From a virus: a stretch of DNA of 31,051 nt. Made by a program: the position numbers and the translations under genes. Location of the stretch: positions 1 through 31,051 of the IMG/VR virus record IMGVR_UViG_3300025716_000049; one strand, 5' to 3'. The notes below the pieces were generated by a model. It saw only the letters and a list, made by a program, of their open reading frames with translations, made no database searches and was not told where the DNA came from. The stretch's first letter is position 1; the number at the start of each line of letters is the position of its first letter. Shown here piece after piece: positions 7,139 to 12,287 of the stretch.

Positions 7139-7561
7139 TTATTCTTTAGTTTCTTTTGGTCCTTTAACAGATTTGTCATTTGGACCTTGTTTTACACCTT
7201 TGGCGTTTTCTTCAACATTGAATTCTTCTTCAATTTCTTCTACTTTCTTGATCCGTTTGATTACCGGACCGATTTCTGTTTGAAGTTCCTGTATCTCATT
7301 GATAACAGTCTTGATTCTCTCTGCTATATCCTTTGCAGCTGTGTCATCTGATATTTTAAACCCCCATTCCTTTAGTTGATCTGCAAACTTTGTTAATTTG
7401 TTAAGTTCTTTACGTTTTTCCCAAAGAAGTTGTTTAAGTTCTCTTTTACCTGTTTTGTTAATCAGTTCTAAAACTTTCTTTGTTTCTTCTTCACTTGGGT
7501 TTGATTTAATCCAATCATTTACTGAAGTGAACTGTCTGGTTGTTGATGTTTTTGTTTTCAT
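7139..7561 (-). CDS. Hypothetical coiled-coil protein (140 aa), first leftward early gene
   Basis: Unknown family. After a short basic N-terminus comes the box WIKSNPSEEETKKVLELINK (about 17-36) shared with its neighbour, then a long helical region rich in K/E (KRELKQLLWEKRKELNKLTKFADQLKEWGF; AERIKTVINEIQELQTEIGPVIKRIKKVEEIEEEF) with heptad-like spacing, and a disordered, charged tail ending KGPKETKE. It is the promoter-proximal gene of the leftward block. A promoter-like pair and a copy of the GTTATGTAA repeat lie directly upstream (7586-7614), so it may be controlled by whatever binds these repeats. Confidence 0.65.
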   Translation of the reverse strand: MKTKTSTTRQFTSVNDWIKSNPSEEETKKVLELINKTGKRELKQLLWEKRKELNKLTKFADQLKEWGFKISDDTAAKDIAERIKTVINEIQELQTEIGPVIKRIKKVEEIEEEFNVEENAKGVKQGPNDKSVKGPKETKE

Positions 7562-7585
7562 TGTTTTAAGATTTAAATGAATAAT

Positions 7586-7614
7586 TAAAATTAATGTTAT
7601 GTAAATCTAACAAA
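7586..7614 (-). promoter_or_regulatory. Candidate promoter of the leftward block
   Basis: On the minus strand TTTG (plus 7611-7614), a 17-bp spacer, then TAATTTTA (plus 7586-7593), seven of eight against TAnnTTTG. The spacer contains one GTTATGTAA repeat, so a bound protein would block it. The spacing is shorter than the usual 19-21 bp. Confidence 0.35.
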
Positions 7615-7688
7615 CAACACCGATTCGATAACAATCAGATACACACTATTTTACAGCAGTTATGTAATTTATACTCATTATACATAAC
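7596..7688. repeat. Operator-like repeats GTTATGTA (two direct, one inverted)
   Basis: GTTATGTAA occurs at 7596-7604 and 7659-7667, and its inverse TACATAAC at 7681-7688. The last two form an inverted pair whose arms extend as CAGC...GCTG if one A is bulged. All three lie between the divergent leftward and rightward blocks, where a lysogeny switch would be expected. Confidence 0.45.
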
Positions 7689-7724
7689 GCTGATAATCAA
7701 AGCATTAACAAATTCTTAAATTTA

Positions 7725-7756
7725 TTTGCTTGGAATTAAAATATTTACGATATTTG
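7725..7756 (+). promoter_or_regulatory. Bacteroidota-type promoter for the candidate small RNA
   Basis: TTTG (7725-7728), exactly 20 bp, then GATATTTG (7749-7756), which fits TAnnTTTG at all fixed places but the first. Start of transcription is expected near 7761-7764, which coincides with the first base of a 12-bp long-range stem. Confidence 0.55.
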
Positions 7757-7760
7757 AGTT

Positions 7761-7844
7761 GCGGCATTTCCCTTTTTATTCCACATTTTTATTCCTTTTT
7801 AGCACAAGGAACGCAGCGAGACACGGGAAATGCCGCTTCTTTTT
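7761..7844 (+). ncRNA. Candidate structured small RNA in the early control region
   Basis: GCGGCATTTCCC (7761-7772) is perfectly complementary to GGGAAATGCCGC (7825-7836), enclosing 52 nt and followed by a T-run (TTCTTTTT, 7837-7844). Inside is a second 6-bp hairpin TTCCTT/AAGGAA (7792-7797 with 7806-7811) and a repeated TTTTTATTCC element. A good promoter ends just before the first stem base. The only open frame across it (7730-7969) reads through the stem and looks non-coding. No known RNA family was recognised. It could be a regulatory RNA, an antisense RNA or a protein-binding decoy. Confidence 0.5.
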
Positions 7845-7856
7845 ATATAAACAACG

Positions 7857-7882
7857 AAAGGGAGTCCGAACAGACTCCCTTT
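7857..7882 (+). terminator. Hairpin terminator after the candidate small RNA
   Basis: AAAGGGAGTC (7857-7866) pairs perfectly with GACTCCCTTT (7873-7882) over the loop CGAACA. It follows the first structure by about 20 nt, giving a second stop point for rightward transcripts. Confidence 0.7.
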
Positions 7883-8046
7883 GCATTTAAAGAAAATAAA
7901 ACCTGTAGTGACTATGAAGCACTCAGGAAAAAAAATATATTACTACATATTATTTATTCACTTACATAGACTGTACTTGTGAAGGTTTTTGTTCATTGAT
8001 AAATACAATAAACTAATAACAATCAACTAAAATTATCCCAAAATGA

Positions 8047-8352
8047 ATGGAAACCAAACCCTCAATTTTAGATTCTGTTAATGATTTCATATTTCTAATG
8101 AAACAAGCAGGTGCAGATGCAGACGTTGATATAGACGACAAAGGTCTTATTACAGTTCTGATACAGTCAAACCCAAATTATCAAATACTTAACAACACTA
8201 AACCTATAACTAATCACGAAGACTTTTTTGATATGGACGTACTGTTGCGTAATACCGAATCAGACTTCAACCAACTTAAAATGAACGAGTTCGACTCGGA
8301 TATGCAAAATAATGTATATCCTGGGTATGAACGAGAAACTGAAAGAATTTGA
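8047..8352 (+). CDS. Hypothetical acidic protein (101 aa)
   Basis: Unrecognised. The protein is acidic (D/E rich: GADADVDIDDKG, NHEDFFDMDVLLRNTESDF) with an N-terminal helix SVNDFIFLMKQAG and no membrane part. It is the first rightward gene after the control region. An overlapping ATG 4 bp upstream in another frame gives only a 12-codon peptide. Its 3' end overlaps the nuclease-like gene, a sign of translational coupling. Confidence 0.6.
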   Translation: METKPSILDSVNDFIFLMKQAGADADVDIDDKGLITVLIQSNPNYQILNNTKPITNHEDFFDMDVLLRNTESDFNQLKMNEFDSDMQNNVYPGYERETERI

Positions 8353-8821
8353 AATTAATGAACGGTTTCTTACATCAAGACTTCTTTCACATATACCAAC
8401 TGTTGCAAGTGTTGAATACACTAAAGGGCGCATCGCTTATGACGCAATTGTTAAGTTAACTAATCAGAAGACAGTTCTTGTAGAAGTGAAAGTTCGAAAT
8501 TGTTTTGAATCTACATATCCCGATTACATATTACAGGTAGACAAACTCGTCAATCTGTTAAAGTATAAGAAACAGAATGGATATGACTTCATCTATTATA
8601 TCAATTATTTCAAAAATCCAAGCAGTTCGGGTCTCAGAGATTGTATAATATTCAACCTCGGAGAACGAGCACAAAGATGGAAGACTGATAAACCTAAAGT
8701 AGAGAAAAAATGGATGAATAACGAAACGTGTGTCAGTACTGACTACAAGGTTATGAAGGATGTGATTATGTTGACATACGACCCGACAATTGATATGAAG
8801 GTTACATTCACTCTCAATTAA
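8327..8821 (+). CDS. Small PD-(D/E)XK nuclease-like protein
   Basis: The likely start is ATG at 8327 (MNEKLKEFEINERF); an in-frame ATG at 8312 adds five residues. In the 8312 numbering Asp44 (AYDAIVKL), Glu58-x-Lys60 (VLVEVKVR) and Gln75 (YILQVDKLVNLLKYK) follow the D...ExK...Q layout of PD-(D/E)XK nucleases, with an alpha helix after the ExK strand as in archaeal resolvase and restriction folds. The remaining C-terminal 80 residues are not recognised. It overlaps the preceding gene by 26 bp. Possible roles are junction resolution, recombination or host DNA degradation. The fold is inferred from motifs only. Confidence 0.55.
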   Translation: MNEKLKEFEINERFLTSRLLSHIPTVASVEYTKGRIAYDAIVKLTNQKTVLVEVKVRNCFESTYPDYILQVDKLVNLLKYKKQNGYDFIYYINYFKNPSSSGLRDCIIFNLGERAQRWKTDKPKVEKKWMNNETCVSTDYKVMKDVIMLTYDPTIDMKVTFTLN

Positions 8822-8856
8822 CCTTACACTAACGGCACATTTGCTGATGTTTGACT

Positions 8857-8875
8857 TTGAATATATACTATATAG
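8857..8875 (+). promoter_or_regulatory. GAATATATA box upstream of the 8967 gene
   Basis: Core GAATATATA at 8859-8867, 99 nt before the start codon, in a 145-bp gap. First and leftmost copy of the recurring box described at 18611-18630. Confidence 0.45.
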
Positions 8876-8958
8876 ATTAGATACATTAACTCAAGTTTAA
8901 CAGGCAATCTGAAAACAATAGAAGATTTGATACATATAATCTATAAACTAAACTAAAA

Positions 8959-8966
8959 CTACGACA
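8959..8966 (+). promoter_or_regulatory. CTACGACA start-adjacent element (copy 1)
   Basis: The octamer directly abuts the ATG at 8967. A second copy lies at 9243-9250, and its exact complement TGTCGTAG is the loop of the terminator at 9286-9322. With the A of the start codon the complementarity is 9 bp. Confidence 0.5.
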
Positions 8967-9227
8967 ATGAAAAAAGCAGAAAAACACGACAATCGAGTAA
9001 TTGCAACAATCAATTATCTCAAATCTAACAAAATGAAAGTTATAGGAGAATGCATCTATATGACAGATGATGCTACTTACATTCCAATTTCATTTAAGGT
9101 TCCTCACCATACAATGTATCGTACATATAAAGTTCCGTTTAACGAATCTATAGATATTGTAGGAATTGTAAGTATAAATATGAAAAACATTAATACGAAT
9201 CAAAAGCATAAAAAGACATTAGAATAA
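8967..9227 (+). CDS. Hypothetical protein (86 aa) with RNA-level control elements
   Basis: Not recognised. Basic ends (MKKAEKHDNR, NQKHKKTLE) flank a beta-rich middle (MKVIGECIYMTDDATYIPISFKVPHHTMYRTYKVPFN) that could be a small barrel or SH3-like domain. No catalytic pattern. It is a single-gene unit with its own upstream box and a strong terminator about 60 bp downstream. The eight bases before the ATG recur after the gene, and their complement forms the terminator loop, so the mRNA 3' end may base-pair with its own translation start. Confidence 0.6.
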   Translation: MKKAEKHDNRVIATINYLKSNKMKVIGECIYMTDDATYIPISFKVPHHTMYRTYKVPFNESIDIVGIVSINMKNINTNQKHKKTLE

Positions 9228-9242
9228 GCAAACACAAACCTA

Positions 9243-9250
9243 CTACGACA
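9243..9250 (+). repeat. CTACGACA element (copy 2)
   Basis: Direct repeat of 8959-8966 in the 3' untranslated region. It is followed by GGTAAACAATATA, a stretch resembling 10407 onward, and then by the terminator hairpin whose loop is its complement. Confidence 0.5.
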
Positions 9251-9285
9251 GGTAAACAATATACTAAATTTTCATAAGTATGAAC

Positions 9286-9330
9286 AACCCTGAATTCCTT
9301 TGTCGTAGGAGAATTCGGGGTTTTCTTTTT
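9286..9330 (+). terminator. Strong terminator with a loop complementary to the upstream start site
   Basis: AACCCTGAATTC (9286-9297) pairs with GAATTCGGGGTT (9311-9322), 12 bp with one G-T, followed by TTTTCTTTTT. The 13-nt loop contains TGTCGTAG (9301-9308), complementary to 8959-8966 and 9243-9250. Confidence 0.85.
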
Positions 9331-9388
9331 AGAAATACCGACAACGACTGCACCTTTGAAGAAAAACAATCGTGTATAAATAAAATAA

Positions 9389-9407
9389 ACAACTAAAAAA
9401 ATATAAA
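9389..9407 (+). repeat. Leader repeat, copy 1 (19 bp, second copy 9628-9646)
   Basis: An identical 19-bp A-rich leader lies a few bases before ATG at 9411 and again before ATG at 9650. It begins ACAACTAAAAAAA. The duplication marks where translation starts and helps to choose the start of the second gene. Confidence 0.6.
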
Positions 9408-9410
9408 CCT

Positions 9411-9593
9411 ATGAAAATACCAAAACCTTATTGCACACCTCCAGAAGAGGTAAAAGCTTTTTTAGATATGTTAGATGACATACAACTAATGGTACAATTT
9501 GATATGAATATAAATTGGGTTATGAATAAATGGGACGTGCCGGCATCTTTAATTTATAGATATATCAATGTATATAGAATAATAAAGAAATAA
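9411..9593 (+). CDS. Hypothetical small protein (60 aa)
   Basis: Unrecognised 60-aa protein. It has a proline-rich start (MKIPKPYCTPPEEVKAFLDMLDDIQLM) and a second half INWVMNKWDVPASLIYRYINVYRIIKK, whose spacing of hydrophobics, with WDVPASLIYRYINVYR as recognition-helix candidate, suggests a minimal helix-turn-helix. First gene of a four-gene run (9411, 9650, 9802, 9894) that ends before the terminator at 10440. Confidence 0.55.
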   Translation: MKIPKPYCTPPEEVKAFLDMLDDIQLMVQFDMNINWVMNKWDVPASLIYRYINVYRIIKK

Positions 9594-9627
9594 TGAGCAA
9601 TGATACAGATAGACACAGAAGCTTACA

Positions 9628-9646
9628 ACAACTAAAAAAATATAAA
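9628..9646 (+). repeat. Leader repeat, copy 2
   Basis: Identical to 9389-9407 and placed 3 nt before the ATG at 9650, supporting that codon as the real start instead of the in-frame ATG at 9593. Confidence 0.6.
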
Positions 9647-9649
9647 AAT

Positions 9650-9793
9650 ATGAAAACCAGAAGAGAAGAATTACTTGCAGACTTTGCAAAACTAAATGCA
9701 GATGTAAAGGTAGCAATAGAAGCACATCTTGCTAAAGCAAAACGTGACTTACAAGTACAACACGAAATCGCTTTACTTGAAATAAAATTATAA
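9650..9793 (+). CDS. Hypothetical small helical protein (47 aa)
   Basis: The frame is open from an ATG at 9593 (66 aa, 1-bp overlap with the previous stop), but the leader duplicated from the gene at 9411 ends just before the in-frame ATG at 9650, so the 47-aa form MKTRREELLADFAKLNADVK... is more likely. The protein is one long amphipathic, charged helix (LLADFAKLNADVKVAIEAHLAKAKRDLQ), a likely coiled coil. Function unknown. Confidence 0.5.
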   Translation: MKTRREELLADFAKLNADVKVAIEAHLAKAKRDLQVQHEIALLEIKL

Positions 9794-9801
9794 TCAAAAC
9801 T

Positions 9802-9897
9802 ATGACACTACTTGCACTTACCCTATTACTCTCATTGCTCATATTTGTAATAACGGATTATTCATCGAGAAAACAAAATAATAAATCAAGACTATGA
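9802..9897 (+). CDS. Single-span membrane peptide (31 aa)
   Basis: The short frame starts at an ATG preceded by ATCAAAACT and encodes MTLLALTLLLSLLIFVITDYSSRKQNNKSRL: one strongly hydrophobic segment (residues 2-18) and a basic tail, an N-out/C-in membrane peptide. Its stop overlaps the next start in the ATGA arrangement (9894-9897), which supports that it is translated. Too short for family assignment; possible roles include inner-membrane effector or superinfection-exclusion peptide. Confidence 0.5.
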   Translation: MTLLALTLLLSLLIFVITDYSSRKQNNKSRL

Positions 9898-10343
9898 ACC
9901 TAAGACTATACAGTTACTTAAAAATAATAGACAATTTCAAAAAGAATATGTCTCATCATCCAGCATATGTTAAAATTGTAGAAGTATCACCTATGATAAC
10001 AGACATCTATTATGAAGATATGAGTGAATATCATAGAATACGAAATGAAAAATCTGTTTTTAGTGAACTTAGGAAACAAAAAATATTAGAAGGCTTAATT
10101 AGACCTGACGATAATTATAGACCTTACATTAAAGGAGAAAGACACGTTGGAAGACCAAGAGGTGAACACTATATAAGTCACGAAAATTATAACCTTGTTA
10201 AAAAATTACATAATACCGCAATTGAATATGCATTAGAACATCCTATACGTGGACGAACTAAAGAAGAAAAAGAACATTGTGAAAAATTAAGAGAGATTTG
10301 GCATAATAAGATACAGGAAATTAGAAATGGCGAGAATGTTTGA
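9894..10343 (+). CDS. Hypothetical basic protein (149 aa) with AT-hook-like motif
   Basis: The function is unknown. N-terminal half: LYSYLKIIDNFKKNM, then a tyrosine-rich strand region and the helix EYHRIRNEKSVFSELRKQKILEGLI. At about 103-108 is GRPRG preceded by KGERHV, which resembles an AT-hook core for minor-groove binding. The C-terminal third is a long charged helical pair (YNLVKKLHNTAIEYALEH; KEEKEHCEKLREIWHNKIQEIRN). Its start overlaps the stop of the membrane peptide gene, so the two are probably co-translated. DNA or RNA binding is a guess from composition. Confidence 0.6.
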   Translation: MNLRLYSYLKIIDNFKKNMSHHPAYVKIVEVSPMITDIYYEDMSEYHRIRNEKSVFSELRKQKILEGLIRPDDNYRPYIKGERHVGRPRGEHYISHENYNLVKKLHNTAIEYALEHPIRGRTKEEKEHCEKLREIWHNKIQEIRNGENV

Positions 10344-10374
10344 CATTGAGCCAATAAAGTTCAATTTATTTCAA

Positions 10375-10390
10375 TTGATATATAATATAG
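10375..10390 (+). promoter_or_regulatory. GATATATA box before the 10440 hairpin
   Basis: TTGATATATAATATAG, 32 bp after the stop of the 9894 gene. No gene follows before the terminator at 10440-10480, so if active it would make a short RNA of about 90 nt. Confidence 0.35.
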
Positions 10391-10439
10391 AAAGATATAC
10401 CTCAGCAACAGGTAAAAAGATATAATTTGTTTCATTTTT

Positions 10440-10480
10440 AATTCCTGAGTTATGGTTGTTCGTTACTCAGGAATTGCTTT
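10440..10480 (+). terminator. Terminator of the 9411-10343 run
   Basis: AATTCCTGAGT (10440-10450) pairs perfectly with ACTCAGGAATT (10465-10475), followed by GCTTTTTG. The 14-nt loop holds GGTTGTTC (10454-10461), whose complement GAACAACC occurs at 9282-9289. Confidence 0.8.
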
Positions 10481-10510
10481 TTGTAAAAGTGTACAAAGTC
10501 GAATTTTTAA

Positions 10511-10527
10511 ATGAATATATAATTAAA
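10511..10527 (+). promoter_or_regulatory. GAATATATA box of the polymerase-like gene
   Basis: Core GAATATATA at 10513-10521. Transcription starting 6-10 nt downstream would place ACCGTGA (10527-10533) at the RNA 5' end. Confidence 0.45.
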
Positions 10528-10641
10528 CCGTGAATAAGATTATAAAGATATTTTTCAAAATAGAAAAGAGGTTCTATAGGTTTCGTCACGGTTTCCTTGA
10601 ACCTCTTTTGCTATTTAAATAAAATAATACCGTGACCAATG
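10527..10641 (+). promoter_or_regulatory. Structured leader with competing pairings before the polymerase-like gene
   Basis: AAAAGAGGTTC (10564-10574) pairs perfectly with GAACCTCTTTT (10599-10609). The 24-nt loop contains GTCACGGT (10585-10592). Its exact complement ACCGTGAC sits at 10629-10636, two bases before the ATG at 10639, and a 7-nt version ACCGTGA lies upstream at 10527-10533. The loop can therefore pair either with the 5' element or with the start region, but not both: the arrangement expected of a translational or attenuation switch. As DNA, the three elements could equally be protein-binding half sites. Confidence 0.6.
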
Positions 10642-11850
10642 AAACTAATTTCATTTACCCAAAATCAAATCAAATTATTTGATGAACTTTTATCAGATAG
10701 TTATGATAAAACAACTACAAGAGAGCATTATCTATTGTTTCTCTTAAAACTTGAAGAAAATATGGCTTACATTAAAAATGATGAGATGCCATACATCAAT
10801 AACAATAAGGAACGAATAAAATATGGACTTACTACAGTCAGTGGAAAAAGAAAATGGAGATTAGACATAATTCTCAAAACTCTTATTGATAAAAACATTC
10901 TTGTTTCAACATCATACAACAAGGAAAAAAGACTTTGTCGTAATTATTTTTATTCACCATATTTTGAATACTTACTTAGTGAACAAGAAAGCATCATTGT
11001 TCAAGAAGAAATATCAGATGAACTATATGAGAAGATTATTTCAGAACGTGAAGTTCCAACTGATCTTTACTTATTACCTCAATACAATCTTTTAAAAAGT
11101 GATAGGTTCAAAATTGATACAATTAAAGCTACAACTTGGATTAACTCACAAAATTTATCATCAAATAAATTACGTATCTATTTCAGGTATGTATTAGACC
11201 TTAATGATAAACGTATTATTTCTATAAAAGGCGATCATAGTAACAGGGTATTTACGAATTTCAATCTAATGAAGAGAGAATTACGTTCATTTTGTACTAT
11301 TGATAACAAACCTCTTATTTCAATTGACTTAAAGTCATCTCAACCATACTTGTTTGCTTCATATATGCTTTCTAAGTACAATACAGATGAAGCTAATAGA
11401 TTCTATAATATAGTTGTAGAAGATGACATATACAATTGGTTTCTCAATAAATGGAAGGAATCTGGTCAGGAATCCTATATGTGTTATGATAAAAATCAAA
11501 GCATTAAAGTAAAAAAGTTTATTAATGATAGAGAATTACACGCTAAACCAGAATTCTTAAAACTACTTTTCAAACTTGGTGGAACTGAACCACCTTTTAC
11601 AACAATATTTAGAAAAGAATTTCCAACATTATACACTATGTTACTAAATGAAAAGACAACTTTATGTGAGAGATTACAAAGACAGGAAAGCGACATATTC
11701 ATTCCAATAACAAATCAATTCTCAAATCAAGGAGCACTTTCCGTTCACGATAGTATATACTTTGTCGAGGATATTCGAAACGAGATTCTCACACAGTTAG
11801 AAGAGAAATTCACACAGTTAAAGCTCACTCAATATAAATTTAATTATTAA
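10639..11850 (+). CDS. Divergent polymerase-like protein (family A / single-subunit RNA polymerase-like palm)
   Basis: A 403-aa protein with no close family that I can name. The N-terminal 120 residues look like a winged-helix region (TREHYLLFLLKLEENM...RKWRLDIILKTLIDKNILVS). The C-terminal half has RVFTNFNLMKRELRSF leading to LISIDLKSSQPYLFASYM with Asp230, where family-A polymerases have motif A, a basic helical block around Arg298 and Lys303 (motif B candidate), and ALSVHDSIYF with His370-Asp371, like the VHDS/VHDE motif C. Spacing of 141 residues between the two aspartates is shorter than in Pol I. No 3'-5' exonuclease domain. It could be a DNA or RNA polymerase, a primase-like protein or an inactive relative. 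It has its own structured leader and upstream box, and is the largest gene of the middle region. Confidence 0.5.
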   Translation: MKLISFTQNQIKLFDELLSDSYDKTTTREHYLLFLLKLEENMAYIKNDEMPYINNNKERIKYGLTTVSGKRKWRLDIILKTLIDKNILVSTSYNKEKRLCRNYFYSPYFEYLLSEQESIIVQEEISDELYEKIISEREVPTDLYLLPQYNLLKSDRFKIDTIKATTWINSQNLSSNKLRIYFRYVLDLNDKRIISIKGDHSNRVFTNFNLMKRELRSFCTIDNKPLISIDLKSSQPYLFASYMLSKYNTDEANRFYNIVVEDDIYNWFLNKWKESGQESYMCYDKNQSIKVKKFINDRELHAKPEFLKLLFKLGGTEPPFTTIFRKEFPTLYTMLLNEKTTLCERLQRQESDIFIPITNQFSNQGALSVHDSIYFVEDIRNEILTQLEEKFTQLKLTQYKFNY

Positions 11851-12026
11851 ATATTCTATATATACCCTATTAGTAGTAACACTTGCCATCAAAGCTATAC
11901 TCAGTATTAACGTGAGACTCTACTTTGAACAAAGCCATTTCTTTAACAAAACATTAACAATCAACGTTTTATCGATTCAAATACAATGATTATATTAAAC
12001 CTAAAACCAAAATAAATTTAAAAACT

Positions 12027-12287
12027 ATGAAAACAAAAATCAAAATTATCTTAATCTCATTCTTATTATTAGGAATGTTTAACTGTACTAACCCAGTAGA
12101 CGAAACCCCTTATTGTTGGACGTGCACCTGTAATTTACAAGTAAATGGTGAAAATAGCGTTGACACAAGAGAACTATGCGATAAAACAAAAAAACAAATT
12201 AAAGAAATTGAAGATGATTGGACAGGTAAAACAACAAATTCTTGGGGTTATATTGAAAGCAGTGCTAAATGTAATATCAAACAATGA
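12027..12287 (+). CDS. Small cysteine-rich lipoprotein
   Basis: MKTKIKIILISFLLLGMFNC is a lipoprotein-type signal: basic n-region, hydrophobic core and Cys20, although MFN before the cysteine is not the textbook lipobox. The mature part of 67 residues has CWTCTC (Cys30, 33, 35) and two more cysteines (ELCDK, AKCNI). It should be lipid-anchored in the envelope. In a prophage such a gene often serves surface alteration or superinfection exclusion, but that is inference. Its stop overlaps the next start by 4 bp. The leader AAATTTAAAAACTATG resembles host-type A-rich starts. Confidence 0.7.
   Translation: MKTKIKIILISFLLLGMFNCTNPVDETPYCWTCTCNLQVNGENSVDTRELCDKTKKQIKEIEDDWTGKTTNSWGYIESSAKCNIKQ

Noticed and set aside
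7761-7882. CRISPR-like or attachment-site repeat
   Set aside because: The repeated elements are inverted pairs forming hairpins, with no direct repeat-spacer periodicity.
7730-7969. 79-aa rightward open frame
   Set aside because: It runs through a promoter -7 box, a 12-bp long-range stem and a perfect terminator; its composition is not protein-like and no leader precedes it.
10639-11850. Reverse transcriptase (retron or diversity-generating element) for the 403-aa protein
   Set aside because: There is no [FY]xDD motif; the EDD near residue 262 is not in an RT context, and no template/variable repeat pair was seen. The motifs fit family A better.
11851-12026. Another copy of the GAATATATA box at 11851-11866
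   Set aside because: The sequence ATATTCTATATATACCC lacks the GA and the AAAATAA part and is 160 bp from the next gene; not counted.
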